Shown here: one piece after another, positions 24,713 through 33,003 of the stretch | How positions within the stretch are numbered: position 1 is the stretch's first letter | How the letters are laid out: each line of letters starts with the position of its first letter | NCBI RefSeq assembly: GCF_001905725.1 | Contig: NZ_LIWB01000009.1 | Span: 254,709 to 318,708 of the forward strand | Direction: 5' to 3' | Length of the DNA: 64,000 nucleotides | Source: Streptomyces sp. CB02400 | GTDB taxonomy: Bacteria > Actinomycetota > Actinomycetes > Streptomycetales > Streptomycetaceae | Made by a program: the position numbers and the translations under genes | Notes under the pieces: generated by a model | The model's database searches: none | Told to the model about the DNA's origin: nothing | Seen by the model: only the letters and a program-made list of their open reading frames with translations

Positions 24713-25801
24713 TCAGGAGGTGGCCGTGCAGTCGACGGTCGCCGCCGGGACCGAGGAGGTTGCCGGGGCGGTGGCGATGAAGCCGAAGGCGGCGCTCGCG
24801 TCGGGGGCGAGGGCCCCGTTCCAGTTCGCGTTGGTGACGGTGGCCGTGCCGTCGGCGGCCGTGCTCAGGGTGCCGTTCCAGAGCTGGCCGACGCGTGCGC
24901 CGTCGGCCGGTACGACCGTCACCGTCCAGCCCTTGACGGGGGCGGCGGAGGTGTTGCGTACCGTCACCTCGGCCTGGTAGCCGCCCTGCCAGGTGGAGAC
25001 CGCCCGGAAGGAGGCGGTGCAGGTGGCGCCACCCGGCTCGTCCGGGTCGTCGGGATCACCCGGGACGCCTTGGCCGAGAAGCGCGGACAGGGCCGGGAAC
25101 CAGCGTGCGGCGATCTTCTCGTTGCCGGCGTCGTTCGGGTGCACGCCGTCATAGGTGTCGGTGGCCGTGTCGAACCCCGTCCACTGGTCGACCACGGTCA
25201 CCGGGGAGCGGTCGGTGCTCGTCGCCGCGGCCCACGCGGGAACACGGGCGTTGAAGTCGACCACGCGCTGGGCGCAGGCGGCGCAGGTGCTGGGGTTCAT
25301 GGGGATGATCTGGGCGACGAGGACCCGCATGTCCGGGTTGGACTCCCGCATCTGTCCCACGAGCTTGGTGTAGGCGGTGAGAATGCGGTCGGGGGAGACG
25401 CTGCTCCAGACGTCGTTCGTGCCGAAGTGCATGACAACGATGTCCGGCAGCGTCGCCGCCAGCCGTGCGGGAAGCAGGTTCTGGTCCGCCACGTTGGTGA
25501 CCAGTTCGCCGCCGTGCCCTTCGTTGTCCCCGTCGTGCGCCACGCCGCAGCCCTGGGTGGGCAGGGTGCCGACGAAGTCGATGTCCGTGTGCCCGGCGTC
25601 CAGCAGTTGGTTCCACAGCAGGGCCCGCCAGCAGCCAGGCGACCCGGTGATGGAGTCGCCCAGCGGCATGACGCGCACCGGGTCGGCCGCACCCGGCGCG
25701 GCCGCCGCACCCGGCGCGGTCAGCCCGAGGGGGAGGAGCAGGGCGGCCAGCAGGCCGAGGAGCGGAAGCGTGCGTAAGCGTAGGAGGCGGGTGTCGCGCA
25801 T
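24713..25801 (-). CDS. Secreted SGNH/GDSL esterase with CBM2
   Basis: The 362-aa precursor has a signal peptide (about 1-36), an SGNH hydrolase domain with nucleophile S50 in MPLGDSITGS, GTNDVWSS and DGVHPNDAGN (Asp-His pair), then a short DPDDPDEPGG linker and CBM2 from about 258. The pattern matches CE3-type acetylxylan esterases that remove acetyl groups from plant polysaccharide. AAGGAAGGGG precedes ATG 25801. It is first gene of the two-gene secreted hydrolase operon. Confidence 0.9.
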   Translation of the reverse strand: MRDTRLLRLRTLPLLGLLAALLLPLGLTAPGAAAAPGAADPVRVMPLGDSITGSPGCWRALLWNQLLDAGHTDIDFVGTLPTQGCGVAHDGDNEGHGGELVTNVADQNLLPARLAATLPDIVVMHFGTNDVWSSVSPDRILTAYTKLVGQMRESNPDMRVLVAQIIPMNPSTCAACAQRVVDFNARVPAWAAATSTDRSPVTVVDQWTGFDTATDTYDGVHPNDAGNEKIAARWFPALSALLGQGVPGDPDDPDEPGGATCTASFRAVSTWQGGYQAEVTVRNTSAAPVKGWTVTVVPADGARVGQLWNGTLSTAADGTATVTNANWNGALAPDASAAFGFIATAPATSSVPAATVDCTATS

Positions 25802-25824
25802 GGTTTCCCCTTCCTTGGACTAGG

Positions 25825-25838
25825 TGGGAGCGCTCCCA
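25825..25838. promoter_or_regulatory. CebR operator TGGGAGCGCTCCCA
   Basis: This exact 14-bp palindrome, the established box for the cello-oligosaccharide-responsive repressor CebR in streptomycetes, lies 24 nt upstream of the SGNH gene start. It predicts that both secreted enzymes are induced by cellobiose or cellotriose. The cebR gene is not in the window. Confidence 0.93.
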
Positions 25839-25920
25839 TGCCGGACATCAAGCCACTGTTGTCATTGACGCGTCAAGAGGCTGGACGGATTACGGTCCGG
25901 CGCCCCGATGCCCGTACGCC

Positions 25921-25954
25921 GTCGGGGCGCGGCCTTCGTGTGCCGCGCCCCGAC
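25921..25954 (-). terminator. Terminator of the tctCBA operon
   Basis: A perfect 13-bp stem (25921-25933 with 25942-25954) with an 8-nt loop begins 20 nt past the tctA stop on the minus strand. Confidence 0.88.
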
Positions 25955-25973
25955 CGGCGAATGACGCGTTCGA

Positions 25974-27467
25974 TCAGGTCCGGGCGCCCTTCCGGGGCAG
26001 CGCCTTGCGCACCAGCGGCCAGGCCAGCAGCAGCACGACGACCGCGTAGACGATCACCGAGAACGGCGTGTCGACCAGACCCGTGACACTGCCGTCGCTG
26101 ATCTGCAGGGCGCGGCGCAACTGCTGTTCGGCGGCCGGGCCGAGGATCACCCCGATGATGGCGGGCAGCACCGGCAGTCCGTACCGCCGCATGCCGAACC
26201 CGATCAGGCCGATGATCAGCAGGATCACCAGGTCGATCACCTCGCCGCCGACCGCGTACGCGCCCACCGCCGCGAAGAACATGATCCCGGCGTACAGGTA
26301 CGGCCGCGGGATGCGCAGCAGCTTCGCCCACACCGGGGCCAGCGGCAGGTTGAGGGCGAGCAGCAGCACCATGCCGACGAACAGCGAGGCGATCAGGCCC
26401 CACACCAGGTCCGGTTCGCGCTCGAAGAGCAGCGGGCCGGGCTGGATGCCGTACTGCTGGAACGCGGCCAGCATCACCGCCGCGACCGCCGTGGTCGGCA
26501 GGCCCAGGGTCAGCATGGACACCAGCGTGCCCGCCGCCGAGGCCGACGCCGCCGACTCGGGGCCCGCGACACCCTCGATCGCGCCCTTGCCCCACTCGTC
26601 CTTGTGCTTCGACAGTCGCTTCTCCGTGACGTACGACAGGAACGTCGGGATCTCCGCGCCGCCCGCCGGGATCGCGCCGAACGGGAAGCCGATGAACGGG
26701 CCGCGCGCCCAGGACTTCCAGGTGCGCCTCACATCGGCGCGGCCCAGCCACGGCCGGCCCACCGGGATCGGGTCCGGCGGCCGGCGCCGCAGATGCGCGG
26801 CCACCCACAGCGCCTCGCCGATCGCGAACAGACCCACCGCGACGATCACCACGTCGACACCGTCGGCGAGTTGCAGCGAGCCGAACGTCAGCCGCTGCTG
26901 GCCGGTCATCTGGTCCAGGCCCACCAGACCGATCGTCAGCCCGATCAGCAGCGAGGCCAGACCCCGGATCCGGGACGAACCCAGCACCGACGTCACCGCG
27001 ATGAACGCCAGCACCATGATGGCGAAGTAGTCCGGGGCGCCGATGTCCACCGCGAGATCGGCGACCGTCGGAGCCAGCGCCACCAGCAGGATCGTGCCGA
27101 CCATGCCGCCCGTGAAGTGCCCGATGGCGGCGGCCGCGAGGGCCTGCGCGCCACGCCCCGACTTGGCCATGGGGTTGCCCTCCATGGCCGCGACCACGGC
27201 CGCGCTCTCACCAGGTGTGTTCAGCAGGATGGAGGTGGTCGAACCGCCGAACATCGCGCCGTAGTAGATCCCGGCGAACATGATGAACGCGCCGGTCGGC
27301 TCGAGCCCGTACGTCACCGGCAGCAGCAGCGCCACCGCCATCGCCGGGCCGATGCCGGGCAGCACACCGATCGCCGTGCCGAGCAGCACACCCACGGCGG
27401 CCCAGAGCAGATTGAGCGGGGTGAGGGCCGTACCGAAACCGTCCATGAGGGAGTTGAGGGCGTTCAT
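25974..27467 (-). CDS. tctA: Tripartite tricarboxylate transporter permease TctA
   Basis: The 497-aa large permease has about twelve helices. The family-defining repeats are present: GVLPGIGPAMAVALLLPVTY near the N-terminus, GGSTTSILLNTPGE, and the internal counterpart GFPFGAIPAGGAEIPTFLSY with TLGLPTTAVAAVML. It forms the transport path together with TctB, driven by an ion gradient, with TctC as substrate-binding protein. It starts one base after the tctB stop. Confidence 0.95.
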   Translation of the reverse strand: MNALNSLMDGFGTALTPLNLLWAAVGVLLGTAIGVLPGIGPAMAVALLLPVTYGLEPTGAFIMFAGIYYGAMFGGSTTSILLNTPGESAAVVAAMEGNPMAKSGRGAQALAAAAIGHFTGGMVGTILLVALAPTVADLAVDIGAPDYFAIMVLAFIAVTSVLGSSRIRGLASLLIGLTIGLVGLDQMTGQQRLTFGSLQLADGVDVVIVAVGLFAIGEALWVAAHLRRRPPDPIPVGRPWLGRADVRRTWKSWARGPFIGFPFGAIPAGGAEIPTFLSYVTEKRLSKHKDEWGKGAIEGVAGPESAASASAAGTLVSMLTLGLPTTAVAAVMLAAFQQYGIQPGPLLFEREPDLVWGLIASLFVGMVLLLALNLPLAPVWAKLLRIPRPYLYAGIMFFAAVGAYAVGGEVIDLVILLIIGLIGFGMRRYGLPVLPAIIGVILGPAAEQQLRRALQISDGSVTGLVDTPFSVIVYAVVVLLLAWPLVRKALPRKGART

Positions 27468-27468
27468 G

Positions 27469-28008
27469 TCACAGCACTCCCATCAGCGGACCGCCGGGCA
27501 GCGGCACTCCGAGCAGGTTGTTGAACACGGCGTAGGTGACGAAGGAGACCACCGCCGCGATCAGCGGATCGCGGTCGACTCGGCGGCTGCCGAGCGCGAA
27601 GGCCGCGCCCCAGAAGAGCAGCGCGCCCGCGACGGGGAAGCCCAGCGGCTCGATGAGCACGGCGGCGCCGAGGAACACCCCGGCGAGCAGCAACACCGTG
27701 CGCCAGTCGGCGGGTTCGGACAGGTCGACGTCCTCGCCGGTCTCGGCCTGCCCCCGGCCGCCGCGCAGCACGTCGACGGCGAGGAGCGCGGCGATGACGA
27801 GCAGGCCGGCACCGACCACGATCGGCACGGTCTTCGGGCCCACGGGACCGCGCTGGGTGATGTCGACGTCCATGGTGAGCGCGTCGGCCAGGACGAGCAC
27901 GCCGAGGGCCAGCAGCAGGGCGCAGACGCCGAGTTCGGAGTGGTCGCGGAGCCAGGAGCGCCGTCCGGGGGCGGGCACCGGGGCCGTGTCCGTGGTCGAG
28001 GTCGTCAC
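27469..28008 (-). CDS. tctB: Tripartite tricarboxylate transporter small subunit TctB
   Basis: The 179-aa protein has four hydrophobic segments and an Asp/Glu-rich loop (GQAETGEDVDLSEPADWR), as expected for the small membrane subunit. GTG 28008 overlaps the tctC TGA by 4 bp, giving translational coupling. An ATG further upstream lies inside tctC and is rejected. Confidence 0.92.
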   Translation of the reverse strand: MTTSTTDTAPVPAPGRRSWLRDHSELGVCALLLALGVLVLADALTMDVDITQRGPVGPKTVPIVVGAGLLVIAALLAVDVLRGGRGQAETGEDVDLSEPADWRTVLLLAGVFLGAAVLIEPLGFPVAGALLFWGAAFALGSRRVDRDPLIAAVVSFVTYAVFNNLLGVPLPGGPLMGVL

Positions 28009-29000
28009 AGTCCGAGCTCCTTCAGCACCGAGACCACGCGCTTGTCCTCGGAGTCCAGGAACGCGCCGAACTCCTCGCCGGTCAGGAAGGCGTCGTCCCA
28101 GCCGTTCCGCTTCATCGACTCCCGCCACTCCTCGGAGTCGTGCAGCTCCCGCACCAGGCGTACGAGCTTGTCGCGCTCGGCGTCGGTGAGGCCGGGCGGG
28201 GCGACGATGCCGCGCCAGTTGGTGAAGTTCACGTCGTAGCCCGCCTCCTGGAGGGTGGGCGCGTCGAGCCCCGCGACGCGTTCCGGGCCGGTGACCGCGA
28301 GCAGCCGCAGCTCACCGGAGTTGATCTGGTCGAGGTACTCACCGACACCGGAGACACCGAAGGCGACCTTGTTGCCGAGGATCGAGGCGAGCAGCTCGCC
28401 GCCGCCGTCGAAGGGGATGTAGTTGACCTCCTTCGGCGCGATGCCGGCCGCCCGCGCCATCAGCATCGGCGCGAGGTGGTCGGGCCCGCCGGGGGAGGAC
28501 CCGCCACCCACCGGGAGCTTGCCGGGGTTCTCCTTCCAGGCGCCGATCAGATCGTCGATCGTCTTGTACGGGGAGTCCTTCCCGACCACGACGACGTCCT
28601 GCTCCTCGGTGAGCCGGGCGATCGGGGTGGTGTCCGCGAGGGTCTTCGGCGCGTCGTTGGAGCGGACGGCGCCGACCACGCCCAGCCCCATCGACATGGC
28701 GAGCTTGCCGTTGCCGTGCTCGCTTACCAGCCGGCTCAGACCCACGGTGCCGCCGGCGCCGGGCAGGTTGAACACCTCGATGGAGTGGGTGAGCCCGGCG
28801 TCCTCCGCGTTCTTCGCGGCCGTACGGGCCGTGATGTCGTAGCCGCCGCCGGGCGAGTTGGGAACCATGAAGCGCAGACCCGGGATCTGCGTGCCGGTCT
28901 CGGTGCCGCTGCCGGTCGTGAGCAGCGGCGGGCCCACGAGTACGAGCACGGCGGCCCCGAGCAGGGCGAGGGGTGTGCGCAGGCGCACGAATGCCACCAC
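28005..29000 (-). CDS. tctC: Tripartite tricarboxylate transporter substrate-binding protein TctC
   Basis: The 331-aa exported binding protein begins with an N-terminal hydrophobic signal or anchor (about 9-28; no lipobox cysteine seen) and the family's ligand loop VPNSPGGGYDITAR. GSSPGGPDHLAP is the second loop. Such proteins bind citrate or other carboxylates. GTG 29000 opens the tctCBA operon. The divergent CitB-type regulator 231 bp away is its likely controller. Confidence 0.94.
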   Translation of the reverse strand: MVAFVRLRTPLALLGAAVLVLVGPPLLTTGSGTETGTQIPGLRFMVPNSPGGGYDITARTAAKNAEDAGLTHSIEVFNLPGAGGTVGLSRLVSEHGNGKLAMSMGLGVVGAVRSNDAPKTLADTTPIARLTEEQDVVVVGKDSPYKTIDDLIGAWKENPGKLPVGGGSSPGGPDHLAPMLMARAAGIAPKEVNYIPFDGGGELLASILGNKVAFGVSGVGEYLDQINSGELRLLAVTGPERVAGLDAPTLQEAGYDVNFTNWRGIVAPPGLTDAERDKLVRLVRELHDSEEWRESMKRNGWDDAFLTGEEFGAFLDSEDKRVVSVLKELGL

Positions 29001-29131
29001 CTGTCGGTCGGTCGTCTGGGATCACGCCAGGCCCTGTGGGGGAGGGTGACGCGGGCCACATGGTGCCCGCGCGCCGCCGGGCTGTCGCGCTTGCGGAACC
29101 AATGGAGGTTGTGGTCATTGCGTCAGCGCGG

Positions 29132-29148
29132 GTGCGCCAGTGGCGCAC
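29132..29148. promoter_or_regulatory. 17-bp dyad GTGCGCCA-G-TGGCGCAC between tctC and the response regulator
   Basis: Perfect 8-bp arms flank one base, centred in the 230-bp divergent promoter region. It is the best candidate binding site for the adjacent CitB-type regulator. The rest of 29001-29230 contains no remnant of a sensor kinase. Confidence 0.55.
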
Positions 29149-29230
29149 GTCTCTTTCCCCAGCCGCAGGTGGGGGCCATGATGGGCGGTTCCGGTCACCT
29201 CACCGACGCGGTGGCGGAAGGAGCAAGCCG

Positions 29231-29989
29231 ATGGACAGTGGTCGGGGCGATCGCCCTGCGCCCACGACAGCCGACGCGATCGACGTACTCGTGGTCGACG
29301 ACGACTTCCGGGTGGCCCGGGTGCACCGGGCCTACGTCGAGCGCCTCGACGTGTTCCGGGTCGTCGGTGTCGCGGGGACGGGGGAGCAGGCCATCGCCGC
29401 CGTGGACGAACTCCGTCCCGATCTGGTGCTGCTCGATCTGTATCTGCCGGATCTCTTCGGTCTCGATGTCATTCCGCGGCTGCGGACCGCCGGGCACGAC
29501 TGCGACGTGATGGTCATCAGCGCCGCGAGGGAGGCGGACGCGGTGCGCGGCGCGGTGCGGCACGGGGTCGTCGACTATCTGCTCAAGCCGTTCGACTTCG
29601 AGGACCTGCGGGGGCGGCTGGAGCGTTACGCCGTGCAGCGGGGACGGATGCTCGACACGGTGGTGCGCGGTCAGGCGGACGTCGACCGGGTGCTGGCGGG
29701 CGGTGCGACGGGGCCGGTGTCCCCGGCGCTGCCCAAGGGCATGAGCGCGGAGACCGCCGGGCTGGTCGAACGCACCCTGCGCGAGACCGACGGCACCCTG
29801 TCGGCCACCGAGTGCGCCGCTCTGACCGGGGTCTCGCGGGTCAGCGCCCGACGGTATCTGGAGTACTTCCACACCGTGGGTGCCGTGGAGGTGTCGCTGA
29901 GGTACGGGGCGACGGGGCGGCCCGAGCGGCGGTACCGGTTCCTGGGGCAGGGCGGGGGGCTGCGGTCGGGGGGCGGGGTGCGGGCGTAG
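29231..29989 (+). CDS. CitB/DcuR-type response regulator without adjacent kinase
   Basis: The 252-aa regulator has a receiver domain with D69 (LVLLDLYLP), VVDDD acidic pocket and K in YLLKPFDFEDL, then a C-terminal HTH typical of CitB-family regulators (ATECAALTGVSRVSARRYLEYF). GGAAGGAG precedes ATG 29231. Members normally pair with a CitA/DcuS kinase that senses carboxylates; none is encoded here. It is divergent from tctCBA and probably activates it. The tail is glycine-rich. Confidence 0.92.
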   Translation: MDSGRGDRPAPTTADAIDVLVVDDDFRVARVHRAYVERLDVFRVVGVAGTGEQAIAAVDELRPDLVLLDLYLPDLFGLDVIPRLRTAGHDCDVMVISAAREADAVRGAVRHGVVDYLLKPFDFEDLRGRLERYAVQRGRMLDTVVRGQADVDRVLAGGATGPVSPALPKGMSAETAGLVERTLRETDGTLSATECAALTGVSRVSARRYLEYFHTVGAVEVSLRYGATGRPERRYRFLGQGGGLRSGGGVRA

Positions 29990-30081
29990 GGATGGGGTTT
30001 CGGACTCGGCTTTGGTTTCGGCTTTGGCTTCGGTTGATCTCGAATACGGGGCGCGGGGTTGTCCCTGTCTGCGGGCGGGCC

Positions 30082-30110
30082 TAGGGTCGACCATGAGAGT
30101 AAGCGCTTTC
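30082..30110 (+). promoter_or_regulatory. Promoter hexamer with LacI-type operator G-T-AAGCGCTT-T-C
   Basis: TAGGGT at 30082-30087 is a plausible -10. Twelve bases on, 30099-30110 carries a dyad centred on AAGCGCTT, the usual LacI-family core with a central CG. It lies 48 nt before the Gfo/Idh gene. No LacI gene is adjacent, so a remote repressor would act here. Confidence 0.5.
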
Positions 30111-30157
30111 TAAGGTGCTTTCCGGTCTGCCTTCGTCGTCGTTCCGAGGAGCGCCGC

Positions 30158-31270
30158 ATGTCCTTGTCCCCCGTCCGCCGCCGTGTCGCCGTCGTCGGCA
30201 CCGGCGCCATCGTCAGCGGCGGCCATCTGCCCGCGCTGCGCGCCCACGCCGACCGCACCGAACTGGTCGCCGCCGTCGACGTGGACCAGGGCCGGCTCGA
30301 CGCCTTCCGCGTGACCGCCGGGGAGCAGGTCGCCGGGTTCACCTCGATGAGCGCGATGCTGGACGCCGTACGGCCGGACCTGGTGCTGATCGGGACCCCG
30401 CCGTCGCTCCACCGGGAGCAGACGGTGGCCGCGCTCAAGGCCGGCGCCTGGGTGCTGTGCGAGAAGCCGCTGTGCCTGTCGCTCGCCGAGTACGACGACA
30501 TCGCGGCCACCGAGGAGGCCTCGGGGGCGTACGCCTCCGTGATCTTCCAGCACCGCTACGGCTCCGGCGCCGTCCACGCCCGTGAGCTGATCCGCGGCGG
30601 TGAGCTGGGCGTCCCGCTGGTCGCGCACTGCCAGACCACCTGGCACCGGGACAGCGCGTACTACTCCGTGCCCTGGCGCGGACGCTGGGCCACCGAGGGC
30701 GGCGGGCCCACCATGGGGCACGGCATCCACCAGTACGACCTGCTGCTGCACCTGCTCGGCGAGTGGGAGGAGATACGGGCCATGGCGGCGCGACTCGTCC
30801 ACGACACCGAGAGCGAGGACGTCTCCACCGCCCTGGTCCGCTTCCGGGGCGGCGCGCTCGCGACCGTCGTCAACAGCGTGCTCTCGCCGGACGAGGTGAG
30901 CCGGATCCGTGTCGACTGCGCCGACGCGACGGTCGAACTCACCCACCTGTACGGGCATGCCAACGACGACTGGGCCTACACCCCGGCCCGGCACGTCCCC
31001 GCCGAGCGTGCCGCGGCGTGGCGTACGCCCTCACAGGACGTGCCCAGTTCGCACACGGCGCAGCTGGGCACCCTCCTCGACGCCTACGACGCCGGTACGC
31101 GACCGCCGGGGAGCGGGGCGGAGGCGCGGAGCACCCTCGAGTTCGCCGCCGCGCTGTACAAGGCCGCGTTCACCGGGCTGCCGGTGCGGGCCGGGGAGAT
31201 CGGCCCCGGTGATCCGTTCTACGCGGCCATGCACGGTGGTCACTCCGGCTGGGCGCCCGAGGAGCACTGA
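30158..31270 (+). CDS. Gfo/Idh/MocA family oxidoreductase
   Basis: This 370-aa NAD(P)-dependent dehydrogenase of sugars or inositols has an N-terminal Rossmann fold (VAVVGTGAIVSGGHLPAL), the catalytic CEKPL lysine motif, and the C-terminal alpha/beta domain with GGGPTMGHGIHQYDLLLHLLG carrying the histidine and aspartate. ATG 30158 follows GAGGAG. It is first of three tightly packed genes (1-bp gap, then 4-bp overlap), so it acts in the same sugar pathway as the PmoA and cupin proteins. Confidence 0.92.
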   Translation: MSLSPVRRRVAVVGTGAIVSGGHLPALRAHADRTELVAAVDVDQGRLDAFRVTAGEQVAGFTSMSAMLDAVRPDLVLIGTPPSLHREQTVAALKAGAWVLCEKPLCLSLAEYDDIAATEEASGAYASVIFQHRYGSGAVHARELIRGGELGVPLVAHCQTTWHRDSAYYSVPWRGRWATEGGGPTMGHGIHQYDLLLHLLGEWEEIRAMAARLVHDTESEDVSTALVRFRGGALATVVNSVLSPDEVSRIRVDCADATVELTHLYGHANDDWAYTPARHVPAERAAAWRTPSQDVPSSHTAQLGTLLDAYDAGTRPPGSGAEARSTLEFAAALYKAAFTGLPVRAGEIGPGDPFYAAMHGGHSGWAPEEH

Positions 31271-31271
31271 G

Positions 31272-32195
31272 ATGAGCATCCGCGTCACTCATGAGGTCGG
31301 CGAGGCCGTGGTGGTGACGGCCGCGGGGGGTACGGAGATCCTGCGGTACGTCTACCGGCCCGATCCCGAGGCGTTCGAGTCCCGGAAGCCGTACGCCCAT
31401 CCGGTGCGGACGCTGGGCGGACGTACGGTCACCGGGTACCGGCCGAACGACCACCGCTGGCACAAGGGCCTGCAGATGACGGCCAGTCATCTGTCCGGAC
31501 AGAACTTCTGGGGCGGCAACTCGTATGTGCACGGGCGGGGTTACCTGGCGCTGCCCGAGCGGATCGGTTCCATGCGGCACGACGGCTTCTCCGTGTTCGC
31601 GGTCGCGGAGGAGCGCTTCGACTGCACCGAGGACCTCACCTGGGTGGAGAACGGAGGCGCCGAGTGGGCGCGCGAGGAACGCGGGCTGAGCGTCCACTCG
31701 GTGGACGTGACGGCCGGGGCCTGGGTGCTGGACTGGTCGATCCGGCTCACCAACCTGCGTGACGTGGCACTGGAGTTCGGCTCACCCACCACCGCCGGCC
31801 GTGAGATGGCCGGCTACACCGGGCTGCAGTGGCGCGGGCCGCGCGACTTCACGGGCGGTACGGTCCTGGTGCCGGACGTCGGTGCCGGTGCCGAGGAAAT
31901 CATGGGCACGCAGGGGCCGTGGCTCTCGTTCAGTGCCGAACACGACGAACACGACGGTCACTCCACACTCGTCTTCGCGCACGCGCCGGAGAACCTCGAC
32001 GGGAGCGCCGTCCACCCGTCGCACTGGTTCGTGCGCTCGCAGCCCATACCGTCGGTCGCGTTCTCGTGGGCGTTCTTCGAGGAGTTCGCGCTGCCGCCGG
32101 GGGAGTCCTTCTCGTACCGCTACCGGATCGTGGTCGCGGACGGTGCGTGGGACCGGGAGCGGGTGGAGGCCTGCCTGGACGGGCTGCCGTGGTGA
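31272..32195 (+). CDS. PmoA family protein (DUF6807)
   Basis: The 307-aa protein shows the family pattern YRPNDHRWHKGLQ, GQNFWGGNSYVHGRGY and SPTTAGREMAGYTGLQWRGPRDFTGG. The fold is galactose-mutarotase-like, and these genes travel with Gfo/Idh dehydrogenases in sugar operons, but the reaction is not established. It starts one base after the previous stop. No signal peptide is seen. Confidence 0.85.
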   Translation: MSIRVTHEVGEAVVVTAAGGTEILRYVYRPDPEAFESRKPYAHPVRTLGGRTVTGYRPNDHRWHKGLQMTASHLSGQNFWGGNSYVHGRGYLALPERIGSMRHDGFSVFAVAEERFDCTEDLTWVENGGAEWAREERGLSVHSVDVTAGAWVLDWSIRLTNLRDVALEFGSPTTAGREMAGYTGLQWRGPRDFTGGTVLVPDVGAGAEEIMGTQGPWLSFSAEHDEHDGHSTLVFAHAPENLDGSAVHPSHWFVRSQPIPSVAFSWAFFEEFALPPGESFSYRYRIVVADGAWDRERVEACLDGLPW

Positions 32196-32938
32196 GCGGG
32201 GGCGGTGCGCCGCTGCCGGGGGCCGTGGGGCTGTCGCACCTGAGCGCGTACGAGTGGGAGGCCGCGGACGGTGTGTGCGGGGGGAGCCCGCATCTGCACA
32301 CGGTGTGCACGGAGGCGTACGTCGTCACCGGCGGCCGGGGCGCCGTGCAGACGCTGAGTTCCGGCGGATACCGGGACATCCCGCTGCGGCCGGGGGCGGT
32401 CGCGTGGTTCACGCCGGGGACCGTGCACCGGATGGTGCAGGGCGGCGGTCTGCGGGTCACGGTGCTGATGCAGAACAGCGGGCTGCCGGAGGCCGGGGAC
32501 GCCGTGTTCACCTTCCCGGCGGAGGTGCTGGCCGACCCCGGACGGTACGCGGACGCCGCGACCCTTCCGGCCGGTGCGGGCACCCGGGTGGAGGAGGCGG
32601 CGCGGCGGCGGCGGGACCTCGCGGTCGAGGGGTACCTCGTGCTGCGGGAGGCGCTTTCCGCCGGTGACGACGGACCGTACCGGGAGTTCCTGCGGGCGGC
32701 CGCGCGGCTGGTGCGGGAACGGGTGCCGGTGTGGCGGGAGTTGTGGCGGGCGGGCGCGCTGGCGGCCGCGGAACGCACGGGCACGCAGTTGGACGCCCTG
32801 GCGGACGGTGACTTCGCCCATCTGACCGGGGCGACGGCGTACGAGGCGGAGCCCAGCCGGCACGGTGGGTACGGGATGTGCGGGCGGCGGGACGAGTACG
32901 CGCTGCCGGGGGTCACCGTGCCGTACGGGGGCGAGTGA
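32192..32938 (+). CDS. Cupin domain protein
   Basis: The 248-aa protein has an N-terminal cupin barrel (HLHTVCTEAYVVTGGRGAVQ, then WFTPGTVHRMV as second motif), followed by a helical C-terminal region (about 120-215) ending in YGMCGRRDEYALPG. GTG 32192 overlaps the PmoA stop by 4 bp. In this operon it may be a sugar isomerase/epimerase-like enzyme or a ligand sensor; the sequence does not decide. Confidence 0.8.
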   Translation: MSGGGAPLPGAVGLSHLSAYEWEAADGVCGGSPHLHTVCTEAYVVTGGRGAVQTLSSGGYRDIPLRPGAVAWFTPGTVHRMVQGGGLRVTVLMQNSGLPEAGDAVFTFPAEVLADPGRYADAATLPAGAGTRVEEAARRRRDLAVEGYLVLREALSAGDDGPYREFLRAAARLVRERVPVWRELWRAGALAAAERTGTQLDALADGDFAHLTGATAYEAEPSRHGGYGMCGRRDEYALPGVTVPYGGE

Positions 32939-33003
32939 ACCCGCCGCCCTCACGGACGTCGCCGGGACTCTCCCGGTGCCGTCGGATCGGCGAGTCTGTT
33001 TGG

